Shown: positions 10,988 to 19,135 of the stretch, piece by piece
Layout: every line of letters begins with the position of its first letter
Position numbering within the stretch: the stretch's first letter is position 1
Source of the DNA: CAWGXZ01 sp963826695
GTDB taxonomy: Bacteria; Pseudomonadota; Gammaproteobacteria; Burkholderiales; Burkholderiaceae_C
NCBI GenBank assembly: GCA_963826695.1
Contig: CAWGXZ010000004.1
Location: 1,178,001-1,242,000, forward strand
Length of the DNA stretch: 64,000 nucleotides
Direction of reading: 5' to 3'
Made by a program: the position numbers and the translations under genes
Notes under the pieces: model-generated
Databases searched by the model: none
What the model was told of the DNA's origin: nothing
Seen by the model: the letters and a program-made list of their open reading frames with translations, nothing else

Positions 10988-11817
10988 GGGCGGGGTACCG
11001 GCGCCGATGCCGTCGCCGAGCGGGTGGCGGCCGCCTGCGGACCGCGGCGCGGCTGCAGCGTCGTCTGGTCGACAAACCCCGGCATCGCCGTAATCTTCGG
11101 CAGACCCGCCTGCTGGTGCGAGGGCGGCTCGGGACGCCGCGAAATCAACGACGTGGTGGCGCCCGTTGCCGCCTGAACAACGGTGGGTCCTACCGCAGTC
11201 GGCGGTGCTGCGTACGCCGGATTGGGCACGAGGTTCGACTTCGACGCCCCGGGGCCGCGTTCGCCACCTCCTGAAGCACCGCCCGGTGCAGGGCGACCTG
11301 GCGATGCGGCGGACGACGCAGGCACACGGCCAGCGACCGCGGCGCGAGCACTTGCCGCGCGCACCGCAAGCTCACGGCGCTCGTCTTCCGGAAGTGCCTG
11401 ATAGGCCTCCCAGCGCGTCCCGCGATCGCTTGGCGAGACCTCCTTCGCCTGCTGGAAGAGAAGCCGTGCCCTGCCGCGGTCCTCCGGGCTCAGCCTGGCC
11501 CATTGGGACATCCGGGCTTGCACCCGCGCCTGCTCATCCGCTGAGAGCGTAGGAAATCGGTCGGCAATCTCGACCCACTTCTGGCGCCGGGTCAGATCGA
11601 TCGTTCGCCACTCAGTTTCCAGTGGCTGGAGTGCGCGCTGCTGGCTGGGGGAGAGCGATCGCCAGAGGTACTCGGCCGTGGCGGTCTGCTTCTGCGACGA
11701 CTGGGCAGCCACAGAGGCTCCACCCAGAGCCCCTGCCAAAGCCAGCATGACGCCGAGAAGCGGCACCGATGCGCGCAAGGCACGACCGGGAAGGGTTCGC
11801 GGCTGGAAAGGTTTCAA
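10984..11817 (-). CDS. Secreted DUF3106 domain protein
   Basis: The 277-residue product has an N-terminal signal or anchor segment (VPLLGVMLALAGALGG) ending in SVAAQ. The DUF3106 core is rich in Trp and has repeated short helices: LSPSQQRALQPLETEW, KWVEIADRFPTLS, ARVQARMSQWARLSPEDRGR. The last third is low-complexity Ala/Pro/Gly and probably disordered. Function is unknown. The proposed start is the TTG at 11817, which overlaps the preceding stop codon as TTGA and puts the signal peptide at the N-terminus; the frame is open further upstream but that part overlaps DUF3619. Confidence 0.75.
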   Translation of the reverse strand: MKPFQPRTLPGRALRASVPLLGVMLALAGALGGASVAAQSSQKQTATAEYLWRSLSPSQQRALQPLETEWRTIDLTRRQKWVEIADRFPTLSADEQARVQARMSQWARLSPEDRGRARLLFQQAKEVSPSDRGTRWEAYQALPEDERRELAVRAASARAAVAGRVPASSAASPGRPAPGGASGGGERGPGASKSNLVPNPAYAAPPTAVGPTVVQAATGATTSLISRRPEPPSHQQAGLPKITAMPGFVDQTTLQPRRGPQAAATRSATASAPVPRP

Positions 11818-12242
11818 TTGGCGGGGGACTTCAGAAACTCGACGAAGCCGGCATCCCTGTAGGCAGCCAGTGGCGCATCGTCCGTGAGCAGAGCCGCATC
11901 GATTTCCACTGCAGCCGCAATCTGCGCCTCGCGATGCTTTTGCTCGATTGCAAAAAGCCCGACCGCGAGCGCTGCCACCGGCAACAGCAGGGCGACACGA
12001 GACCACCAACCGCCGGAAGACCAGCCCATGCCCGCAATGCCCGCGGGAATGACCGTGAGCAAACGCTGCGGCTCGCGGCGCGCCTTCGTGAGCGCCTGCT
12101 CGCGAGCGACGCGAAGACGTTCCTCTACGCCGGCCGGGAGCGCACGACTCGAATCGTCCAGTGCTCTGGCGAGCCTTGCAGCGAAGCGCGCTTCACTGGC
12201 GAGCGGGTGATATCGGTTCAAGTTGGATTCGGCTGCAGTCAT
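11814..12242 (-). CDS. DUF3619 single-pass membrane protein, possible anti-sigma factor
   Basis: The 142-residue protein has a cytosolic N-terminal part (ARFAARLARALDDSSRALP, then a basic helix), one transmembrane segment (RVALLLPVAALAVGLFAI, about residues 78-96) and a short periplasmic tail. The family is DUF3619. Its ATG overlaps the sigma-factor stop codon (ATGA), so the two are probably translationally coupled. Cytosolic domain, single membrane span and position directly after an ECF sigma gene are what one expects of an anti-sigma factor, but that is inference; no ZAS zinc motif is visible. Confidence 0.75.
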   Translation of the reverse strand: MTAAESNLNRYHPLASEARFAARLARALDDSSRALPAGVEERLRVAREQALTKARREPQRLLTVIPAGIAGMGWSSGGWWSRVALLLPVAALAVGLFAIEQKHREAQIAAAVEIDAALLTDDAPLAAYRDAGFVEFLKSPAN

Positions 12243-12805
12243 GACGCGATGCCTCGAAGCTTTAGGGCCTGGGCCAGGGAGTGAACGGCACGTGAACAAT
12301 GGGTCTTGACACTGCCTTCTGAGCAGCCCATCGCCACCGCCGTGTCGGCGACGTTCAACTCCTCCCAGTAACGCAGAAGAAAGGCTTCTCGTTGACGGTG
12401 CGGCAGCTTGCCCACCTCGGCCTCGATCAGCGACAGCACCTGCGATCGCGACAGGGCGTCGGCGCCGTCAGCCGCGGCTTCCGCGCCATCCGGCGGCGAC
12501 AGCGCTTCGAGGATGTCGAAGTCGTCGCTGCTGCCTGCCGGCTCGAAATCGGAGAAATTGGTGAACAGCGCCGAGCGGACCTTCTGCCGCCGGAACCAAT
12601 CCATCATCGCATTCGAGAGGATCCTCTGAAAGATAAGCGGGAGCTCGGCCATCGGCCGGTCTCCATACCGCTCTGAAAGGCGGATCATGGCGTCTTGCAC
12701 GATGTCGAGGGCCGCATCGTCGTCACGGACAGCATAGGCCGCTCGCTTGAACGCGCGTTTCTCGACGCTCTTCAGAAAATCAGACAGTTGCTTCGCGGAT
12801 GCCAA
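12239..12805 (-). CDS. ECF-type RNA polymerase sigma factor
   Basis: The 188-residue protein has sigma-70 region 2 (AALDIVQDAMIRLSERYGD, then LIFQRILSNAMMDWFRRQ) and region 4 with the helix-turn-helix ELNVADTAVAMGCSEGSVKTH. It lacks regions 1 and 3, as ECF sigma factors do. It would direct RNA polymerase to a small regulon, possibly an envelope response given the membrane and secreted partners coded downstream. The start appears to be TTG at 12805 without a clear ribosome-binding site, so the start is uncertain. It is the first of four overlapping genes. Confidence 0.88.
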   Translation of the reverse strand: MASAKQLSDFLKSVEKRAFKRAAYAVRDDDAALDIVQDAMIRLSERYGDRPMAELPLIFQRILSNAMMDWFRRQKVRSALFTNFSDFEPAGSSDDFDILEALSPPDGAEAAADGADALSRSQVLSLIEAEVGKLPHRQREAFLLRYWEELNVADTAVAMGCSEGSVKTHCSRAVHSLAQALKLRGIAS

Positions 12806-13046
12806 GGAACACCGGGCTCGTCGGACGCAAGCAGCGCCAGTCCCCGATTATCCCATTGCGATCGACACGGCGGACCGCGGGCAAAGGTGCAACGGCCAAT
12901 GACATAATCGACGGTTTCGCGGCTGCCGGCCGATGGTGTTGCCATCGCCGACCGGCTCGCCGCACAGTGGTACCGAAACCGCTCCACGAGGGCGCGATGG
13001 AGGTGCACCGATCGATTTTCGTTAGAGAAACTCGCAAAGGTTCCAA
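12806..13046. other. Divergent intergenic region between the sigma gene and ilvB
   Basis: These 241 bp must carry the promoters of two divergent operons. I see no recognisable attenuator, leader peptide rich in Ile/Val/Leu codons, or terminator hairpin here. The only clear signal is AAAGG (13036-13040) before ilvB. Confidence 0.4.
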
Positions 13047-14825
13047 ATGGATATGTCTGCTACCGACCTCCGGCCTGCCGAAGCGCCTCACGCCATGCCC
13101 GATCAGGGCCCTGTCGAGATCAACGGCTCGGAAATTCTGGTTCGTTGCCTCCAGGCCGAAGATGTCAAGTTCCTCTGGGGCTACCCAGGCGGCGCCGTCC
13201 TCTACATCTACGACGCGCTGTACAAGCAGGAAACGATCCAGCACGTTCTGGTGCGCCATGAGCAGGCGGCCATTCACGCGGCCGACGGCTATGCCCGGGC
13301 CACGGGCGAGGTCGGCGTCGCCCTGGTGACCTCCGGCCCTGGTGTGACCAACGCGGTCACCGGCATCGCCACGGCCTACATGGACTCGATCCCGATGGTG
13401 ATCATCACCGGGCAGGTGCCGACCGCTGCAATCGGGCTCGACGCTTTCCAGGAGTGCGACACCGTCGGCATTACCCGACCGATCGTCAAGCACAACTTCC
13501 TCGTCAAGGACGTGCGCGACCTCGCATTGACGATGAAGAAGGCGTTTCACATTGCACGCACCGGGCGCCCCGGGCCGGTGGTGGTCGACGTGCCGAAGGA
13601 TGTCTCGCTGAAGACGGCCACCTTCGAATATCCGCAGACCGTGCACATGCGCTCGTACAACCCCGTGCGCAAGGGCCATGGCGGCCAGCTTCGCAAGGCG
13701 GTGCAATTGCTTCTCGGTGCGAAGCGCCCCTACATCTACACGGGCGGCGGCGTGATCCTCGGCAATGCGTCCGCCGAACTCCGTGAACTCGTTGACCTGC
13801 TCGGATTTCCCTGCACCAGCACGCTGATGGGGTTGGGTGCGATTGCCGCGAGCGACCCCCGGTTCCTCGGCATGCTCGGCATGCACGGCACCTATGAAGC
13901 CAACATGACGATGCAGAACTGCGACGTCCTGCTGGCGGTCGGCGCGCGCTTCGACGACCGGGTGATCGGCAATCCGCAGCATTTTGCTTCGGTGCAACGC
14001 AAGATCATCCATGTCGACATCGACCCGTCGTCGATCTCCAAGCGCGTCAAGGTCGACATCCCGATCGTCGGCGATGTACGCGAGGTGCTGACTGAGCTGA
14101 TCGCACAGATCCGCGAGGCCCGGGTGCAACCGGATGCGGCAGCGCTGTCGGCTTGGTGGCAGCAGGTGGGCGGCTGGCGCAGCCGTGAATGCCTCAAGTT
14201 CAAGAACAGCACCGAGGTCATCAAGCCGCAGTACGTGGTCGACCTGCTGTGGCAACTGACCAAGGACCGCGACACCTACATCACCTCCGACGTCGGCCAG
14301 CACCAGATGTGGGCTGCGCAGTACTACCGTTTCGAGCAGCCCCGCCGCTGGATCAACTCCGGCGGGCTGGGCACGATGGGGGTCGGATTGCCGTACGCGA
14401 TGGGCATCAAGCTCGCCAAGCCGGACGCGGATGTCTTCTGCATCACCGGCGAGGGGTCGATCCAGATGTGCATCCAGGAGCTGTCGACCTGCTTCCAGTA
14501 CAAGACGCCGGTCAAGATCATCTCGCTGAACAACCGCTACCTCGGCATGGTGCGCCAGTGGCAGCAAATCGACTATGGCGGCCGCTATTCGCACAGCTAC
14601 ATGGATGCGCTGCCCGATTTCGTCAAGCTGGCGGAAGCCTACGGCCACGTCGGGCTGAAGATCGAGAAGCCCGGCGACGTCGAGGGTGCGCTGCGCGAGG
14701 CGATCCGGCTCAAGGACCGGACCGTCTTTCTCGACATCCGCACCGATCCGACCGAGAACGTCTGGCCGATGGTGCAGGCTGGCAAGGGCATTTCGGAGAT
14801 GCTTCTCGGCTCCGAGGATCTTTGA
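13047..14825 (+). CDS. ilvB: Acetolactate synthase, large catalytic subunit
   Basis: The 592-residue thiamine-diphosphate enzyme makes 2-acetolactate or 2-aceto-2-hydroxybutyrate, the first common step of Val/Leu/Ile synthesis. The N-terminal ThDP domain has GYPGGAVLYIYDAL and the catalytic Glu in VRHEQAAIHAADGYAR. The FAD-binding middle domain and C-terminal ThDP/Mg motif GEGSIQMCIQEL...NNRYLGM follow. Start ATG 13047 has AAAGG six bases upstream; an ATG two codons later is also possible. ilvN and ilvC follow on the same strand, forming the ilvBNC operon. Confidence 0.97.
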   Translation: MDMSATDLRPAEAPHAMPDQGPVEINGSEILVRCLQAEDVKFLWGYPGGAVLYIYDALYKQETIQHVLVRHEQAAIHAADGYARATGEVGVALVTSGPGVTNAVTGIATAYMDSIPMVIITGQVPTAAIGLDAFQECDTVGITRPIVKHNFLVKDVRDLALTMKKAFHIARTGRPGPVVVDVPKDVSLKTATFEYPQTVHMRSYNPVRKGHGGQLRKAVQLLLGAKRPYIYTGGGVILGNASAELRELVDLLGFPCTSTLMGLGAIAASDPRFLGMLGMHGTYEANMTMQNCDVLLAVGARFDDRVIGNPQHFASVQRKIIHVDIDPSSISKRVKVDIPIVGDVREVLTELIAQIREARVQPDAAALSAWWQQVGGWRSRECLKFKNSTEVIKPQYVVDLLWQLTKDRDTYITSDVGQHQMWAAQYYRFEQPRRWINSGGLGTMGVGLPYAMGIKLAKPDADVFCITGEGSIQMCIQELSTCFQYKTPVKIISLNNRYLGMVRQWQQIDYGGRYSHSYMDALPDFVKLAEAYGHVGLKIEKPGDVEGALREAIRLKDRTVFLDIRTDPTENVWPMVQAGKGISEMLLGSEDL

Positions 14826-14919
14826 GCGCCACGCCCGCCCGCCGCCTGCCTGTCCCGGAGGCGTTGCTCGCATCACCCGCTGACGAAAGCCTCGTCAGCG
14901 CTTCTCGTGCCGCACCAGA

Positions 14920-15411
14920 ATGAAACACACCATTGCTTTGCTGATCGAGAACGAGGCAGGTGCGCTGTCTCGCGTTGTCGCCCTGTTTTCCGCGCGTGGC
15001 TACAACATCGAAAGCCTGACCGTTGCGCCGACCGAGGATGCCTCGCTTTCGCGCATGACCATCGTCACCTCGGGTTCAGACGATGTCATCGAGCAGATCA
15101 CCAAGCACCTCAACCGCCTGATCGAAGTGGTCAAGGTGGTCGACCTGAGCGAGGCCGCATCGATCCAGCGCGAGCTGATGCTCATCAAGGTGCGCGCCGT
15201 CGGCAAGGAACGCGAAGAGATGAAGCGGATGAACGACATCTTCCGCGGTCACATCATCGACGTCACCGACAAGGCGTACACGATCGAGCTGACCGGCGAC
15301 GCGCACAAGCTGGACGCCTTCATCGAGGCGCTGGATCGCAGCGCGATTCTCGAAACGGTGCGCACCGGTACCAGCGGCATCGGCCGCGGCGAGCGCATCC
15401 TGCGTCTCTGA
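14920..15411 (+). CDS. ilvN: Acetolactate synthase, small regulatory subunit
   Basis: The 163-residue protein has an N-terminal ACT domain (HTIALLIENEAGALSRVVALFSARGYNIESL) that binds valine for feedback inhibition and activates the large subunit, and the usual C-terminal domain (MLIKVRAVGKER...). Length is normal for the IlvH/IlvN type of about 160 residues. It lies 94 bp after ilvB and 37 bp before ilvC in the same operon. By length it corresponds to E. coli IlvH rather than the shorter IlvN. Confidence 0.96.
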   Translation: MKHTIALLIENEAGALSRVVALFSARGYNIESLTVAPTEDASLSRMTIVTSGSDDVIEQITKHLNRLIEVVKVVDLSEAASIQRELMLIKVRAVGKEREEMKRMNDIFRGHIIDVTDKAYTIELTGDAHKLDAFIEALDRSAILETVRTGTSGIGRGERILRL

Positions 15412-15448
15412 ACACTTCCCACCAGCAACGACTTACCAAGGTCCAGAA

Positions 15449-16465
15449 ATGAACGTCTACTACGACAAGGATGCCGATCTCAGCCTGATCAAGGGCAAGA
15501 ACGTCACGATCCTCGGCTATGGCTCCCAGGGTCACGCCCATGCGCAGAATCTCAACGACAGCGGCGTCCGCGTCACGGTCGGGCTGCGCCGCGACGGTGC
15601 GTCGTGGTCGAAGGCGACATCGGCTGGCCTGAACGTCGCCGAAGTCGCGGAGGCCGTGCGTGCCGCCGACGTGGTCATGATGCTGCTGCCCGACGAGCAG
15701 ATCGCCACGGTCTACCGGGAAGACGTTGCTCCGAACATGAAGCAGGGCGCGTCGCTGGCGTTTGCCCACGGCTTCAATGTGCATTACGGCCAGGTCGTGC
15801 CGCGAGCCGACCTCGACGTCTGGATGGTGGCGCCGAAGGCGCCTGGACATACCGTGCGGTCGACCTACAGCCAGGGTGGCGGCGTGCCGCATCTGATCGC
15901 GATCCACGCCGACAAGAGTGGTCGTGCGCGCGACCTGGCGTTGAGCTACGCCGCGGCCAATGGCGGTGGCAAGGCCGGCGTCATCGAGACCAGCTTCCGT
16001 GAAGAAACCGAAACCGACCTGTTCGGCGAGCAGGCGGTGTTGTGCGGTGGCGCGGTCGAGCTGATCAAGGCTGGATTCGAGACCTTGACCGAAGCGGGCT
16101 ATGCGCCGGAGATGGCCTATTTCGAGTGCCTGCACGAGTTGAAGCTGATCGTCGACCTGATCTATGAAGGCGGCATCGCCAACATGAACTACTCGATCTC
16201 GAACAACGCCGAGTACGGCGAGTACGTGACCGGGCCGAAGATCATCAACGACGAAGCCAAGGCGGCGATGCGGCAGGCCTTGAAGGACATCCAGACCGGC
16301 GAGTACGCCAAGAGCTTCATCATCGAGAACCGCGCCGGGGCGCCGACGCTGCTGTCGCGCCGCCGGCTGACTGCCGAGCATCCGATCGAGGTCGTCGGCG
16401 AGCAACTGCGCGCGATGATGCCGTGGATCAAGAAGAACCGGCTGGTCGATCAGGCGAAGAACTGA
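15449..16465 (+). CDS. ilvC: Ketol-acid reductoisomerase (NADP+), class I
   Basis: The 338-residue enzyme converts acetolactate to dihydroxyisovalerate by alkyl migration and NADPH reduction. The Rossmann motif GYGSQGHAHAQ is at residues 23-33, and RRDG plus Ser residues after it suit NADPH binding. The C-terminal knotted domain has DLFGEQAVLCGG and the metal-binding ETDLFGEQ and ECLHELKLIVDL glutamates. Class I length is about 330-340. It is third gene of the ilvBNC operon, 35 bp before pssA. Confidence 0.97.
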   Translation: MNVYYDKDADLSLIKGKNVTILGYGSQGHAHAQNLNDSGVRVTVGLRRDGASWSKATSAGLNVAEVAEAVRAADVVMMLLPDEQIATVYREDVAPNMKQGASLAFAHGFNVHYGQVVPRADLDVWMVAPKAPGHTVRSTYSQGGGVPHLIAIHADKSGRARDLALSYAAANGGGKAGVIETSFREETETDLFGEQAVLCGGAVELIKAGFETLTEAGYAPEMAYFECLHELKLIVDLIYEGGIANMNYSISNNAEYGEYVTGPKIINDEAKAAMRQALKDIQTGEYAKSFIIENRAGAPTLLSRRRLTAEHPIEVVGEQLRAMMPWIKKNRLVDQAKN

Positions 16466-16500
16466 GTGGTGCAGCGCCGCTGGCGGTCGATCGGGAAGCG

Positions 16501-17322
16501 ATGAACGGCGACGAACTGCTTCCAGACTCGCTCGCCGAGCGGCCGCGGCCGCGCCGCAAGGGCATCTACATCCTGCCCAATCTGTTCACGCTGGCGGCGC
16601 TGTTCGGTGGTTTCTATGCCATCGTGATGGCGATGAACGGTCGCTTCGAGCAGGCGGCGATCGGCGTGTTCTGTGCCATGGTGCTCGACAGCCTCGACGG
16701 CCGGGTCGCCCGGCTGACGAACACGCAGAGCACCTTCGGCGAGCAGATGGACAGCTTGTCCGACATGGTCTCGTTCGGTGCGGCGCCCGCCCTGGTGGTC
16801 TACGAATGGGCGCTGCGGGGCCTTGGCAAGCCCGGCTGGGTGGCGGCCTTCGTCTATTGCAGTTGCGCGGCGCTGCGGCTGGCGCGCTTCAATACCAACA
16901 TCCAGGTGGTCGACCGGCGCTTCTTCCAGGGCCTGCCGAGTCCGGCTGCAGCGGCACTGGTGATGGGCTTCATCTGGCTGATGGACGATCAAGGGTTCTC
17001 GGGGGCCAAATCGGGTGCGTGGCTGGTTTGGAGCGCGTTTGCACTGACGCTGTATGCGGGGCTGACGATGGTCACCAACGTGCCTTTCTACAGCTTCAAG
17101 GACGTCAACCCCCGCAAGACCGTGCCGTTCATTGCGGTGGTGGCTCTTGCCTTGGCGATTGCGATCATCAACATCCATGCGCCTTCCGTGCTTTTCGGCA
17201 TCTTCTGCATCTACGGCTTCTCCGGCTACGGCGTCTACGCCTGGAGGCGGTTGAAGGGCAAGCCCGTCAGTGTCATTGCGACGTCGACGGACGCTCCGGA
17301 TGAGCAGGACTGGCATCGCTGA
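16501..17322 (+). CDS. pssA: CDP-diacylglycerol-serine O-phosphatidyltransferase
   Basis: The 273-residue inner-membrane enzyme makes phosphatidylserine, the precursor of phosphatidylethanolamine. The CDP-alcohol phosphotransferase signature is complete: DGRVAR, then FGEQMDSLSD at the correct spacing, with the four essential aspartates. Several transmembrane segments follow (YAIVMAMNG..., LALAIAIINI, VLFGIFCIYG). The start at 16501 follows GGGAAG closely; an upstream in-frame extension runs into ilvC. In many betaproteobacteria psd lies between ilvC and pssA, but here it is absent. Confidence 0.94.
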   Translation: MNGDELLPDSLAERPRPRRKGIYILPNLFTLAALFGGFYAIVMAMNGRFEQAAIGVFCAMVLDSLDGRVARLTNTQSTFGEQMDSLSDMVSFGAAPALVVYEWALRGLGKPGWVAAFVYCSCAALRLARFNTNIQVVDRRFFQGLPSPAAAALVMGFIWLMDDQGFSGAKSGAWLVWSAFALTLYAGLTMVTNVPFYSFKDVNPRKTVPFIAVVALALAIAIINIHAPSVLFGIFCIYGFSGYGVYAWRRLKGKPVSVIATSTDAPDEQDWHR

Positions 17323-17342
17323 TGCGTGCTACATTGCATGCC

Positions 17343-17399
17343 ATGAATAACGTGTTCGCTGCACGACTGCTAACCCTAGGAGCCAACCGGGTTCGCTGA
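17343..17399 (+). CDS. leuL: leuA leader peptide (18 residues)
   Basis: A short frame ATG...TGA encodes MNNVFAARLLTLGANRVR. It contains three Leu codons in four (CTG CTA ACC CTA at 17367-17378). CTA is rare in this GC-rich genome, so it is a sensitive detector of leucine-tRNA charging. The peptide ends 26 bp before a perfect terminator hairpin and about 85 bp before leuA, the classical layout of a transcription-attenuation leader. The gene name is by analogy with enteric leuL. Confidence 0.75.
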   Translation: MNNVFAARLLTLGANRVR

Positions 17400-17459
17400 T
17401 CGATCACGTCCATCGTTTTCGACCCAACGGCCCGCTCGCAACCGCAGCGGGCCGTTTTC
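17390..17459 (+). promoter_or_regulatory. Leucine attenuator: terminator and competing antiterminator
   Basis: The terminator has an 11-bp perfect stem, AACGGCCCGCT (17426-17436) with AGCGGGCCGTT (17446-17456), followed by four T. GGTTCGCTG (17390-17398, overlapping the leader stop codon) can instead pair with CAGCGGGCC (17445-17453) through nine pairs including two G-T, which would destroy the terminator. A ribosome that finishes the leader covers 17390-17398 and lets the terminator form. A ribosome stalled on the Leu codons leaves it free. The mechanism is inferred from the pairing. Confidence 0.75.
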
Positions 17460-17485
17460 ATTTCCAGGCCCCATTGGAGTCCACC

Positions 17486-19027
17486 ATGTCCGATCGACTG
17501 TTCATTCTCGACACCACCCTGCGCGACGGCGAGCAGTCTCCGGGTGCTTCCATGACCCGCGACGAAAAGCTGCGCATCGCACGGCAGCTCGAGCGGCTCA
17601 AGGTCGATGTCATCGAGGCCGGCTTCGCCGCTTCCTCGAACGGCGATTTCGAAGCCGTTCGCGGCATTGCCCAGGCGATCAAGGACAGCACCGTCTGCTC
17701 GCTGGCCCGGGCCAACGACCGCGACATCAGCCGCGCCGCCGATGCGCTGCATGGGGCCAACGCCTCGCGCATCCATCTGTTCATCGCCACGAGCGCGCTG
17801 CACATGGACAAGAAGTTGCGGATGACACCCGACGAGGTGCTCGAGCAGGCTCGCCTCTCGACCCGTTTTGCGCGCAATCTGGCCGGGGATGTCGAGTTCT
17901 CGGCCGAGGACGGCTACCGCTCGGACCCGGACTTCCTTTGCCGTGTCATCGAGGCCGTGATCCAGGAGGGTGCCCGGACGATCAACATTCCCGACACGGT
18001 CGGCTATGCCGTCCCCGAGCTCTATGGCAACTTCATTCTCGATCTCCGGCGGCGTGTGCCGAACGCCGACAAGGCCGTCTGGTCGGTGCACTGCCACAAC
18101 GACCTCGGCATGGCCGTGGCCAACTCCCTCGCCGGGGTGATGATCGGCGGTGCGCGACAGGTGGAGTGCACCATCAACGGCCTCGGTGAACGTGCCGGCA
18201 ACTGCTCGCTCGAGGAAGTCGTCATGGCGGTGAGGACTCGAAAGGACTATTTCGGGCTCGAGATGGGTATCGACGTGTCGCAAATCGTGCCGGCTTCCCG
18301 GCTGGTCTCGCAGACCACCGGCTTCGTCGTTCAGCCCAACAAGGCCGTGGTCGGTGCCAACGCCTTTGCCCATGCCTCCGGGATTCATCAGGACGGCGTG
18401 CTCAAGGCCCGCGACACTTACGAGATCATGCGCGCCGAGGACGTGGGCTGGGCCGCCAACAAGATCGTCCTCGGCAAGCTGAGTGGCCGCAATGCCTTCC
18501 GCCAGCGACTCCAGGAACTCGGCATCGTGCTCGAATCCGAGGCCGACATCAACGCTGCTTTCGCTCGGTTCAAGGAGTTGGCCGACAGAAAGAGTGAAAT
18601 CTTCGACGAGGACATCGTCGCCTTGTCGATGGAGGGGACCGCTGGTGCGGCGCAGGAACATTTCCGGCTGCTTTCGCTGTCGCAGCACTCGGCCATGGGT
18701 GAACGGCCGCAAGCGCAGGTTGCTTTCGCTGCCGGCGAACTGGTCCATGAGGTCAGCAGCGACGGCAACGGCCCGGTCGATGCTTCCTTGAAGGCGATCG
18801 AGTCACGTGTAGCGAGCGGGGCGGAAATGCTGCTTTATTCCGTTAATGCCATCACCTCGGGGAGCACAGAATCGCAAGGCGAGGTCACGGTTCGCTTGCA
18901 ACAGGGGGGGCGTATCGTGAATGGTGTCGGTGCCGACCCCGACATCGTTGTTGCCTCGGCCAAGGCTTACCTCGCGGCGCTGAACAAGCTGCACAGCAAG
19001 GTCGAGCGGGTTTTGGCTCAAGGTTGA
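17486..19027 (+). CDS. leuA: 2-isopropylmalate synthase
   Basis: The 513-residue enzyme condenses acetyl-CoA with 2-oxoisovalerate, the first committed step of leucine synthesis. The TIM-barrel domain opens with FILDTTLRDGEQSPGASM, and the zinc site HCHNDLGMAVANS is present. The C-terminal LeuA allosteric domain (GEVTVRLQQGGRIVNGVGADPDIVVASAKAY, in pieces) binds leucine for feedback inhibition. ATG 17486 was chosen because GGAG lies 7 bases before it. Expression is probably controlled by the leader attenuator directly upstream. leuCD and leuB are not in the window. Confidence 0.97.
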   Translation: MSDRLFILDTTLRDGEQSPGASMTRDEKLRIARQLERLKVDVIEAGFAASSNGDFEAVRGIAQAIKDSTVCSLARANDRDISRAADALHGANASRIHLFIATSALHMDKKLRMTPDEVLEQARLSTRFARNLAGDVEFSAEDGYRSDPDFLCRVIEAVIQEGARTINIPDTVGYAVPELYGNFILDLRRRVPNADKAVWSVHCHNDLGMAVANSLAGVMIGGARQVECTINGLGERAGNCSLEEVVMAVRTRKDYFGLEMGIDVSQIVPASRLVSQTTGFVVQPNKAVVGANAFAHASGIHQDGVLKARDTYEIMRAEDVGWAANKIVLGKLSGRNAFRQRLQELGIVLESEADINAAFARFKELADRKSEIFDEDIVALSMEGTAGAAQEHFRLLSLSQHSAMGERPQAQVAFAAGELVHEVSSDGNGPVDASLKAIESRVASGAEMLLYSVNAITSGSTESQGEVTVRLQQGGRIVNGVGADPDIVVASAKAYLAALNKLHSKVERVLAQG

Positions 19028-19081
19028 TCGCCGATACGCGAGTTAATCACTACTTTAGATTCACTCCCTAAGGTTTTGATC

Positions 19082-19109
19082 TTGCAGACCTTTACGGTTC
19101 CATTACACT
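19082..19109 (+). promoter_or_regulatory. Possible promoter of the PBP7-like gene
   Basis: TTGCAG (19082-19087), 16 bp, TACACT (19104-19109), 27 bp before the start codon. The region 19028-19081 is distinctly more AT-rich than its surroundings. Confidence 0.35.
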
Positions 19110-19135
19110 CGCCGCGGTCGATCAGGGGGTGTTGA

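Noticed and set aside
12900..13046. Possible leader peptide for an ilvB attenuator
   Set aside because: The short frame from the ATG near 12932 has no run of Ile, Val or Leu codons and no terminator hairpin follows.
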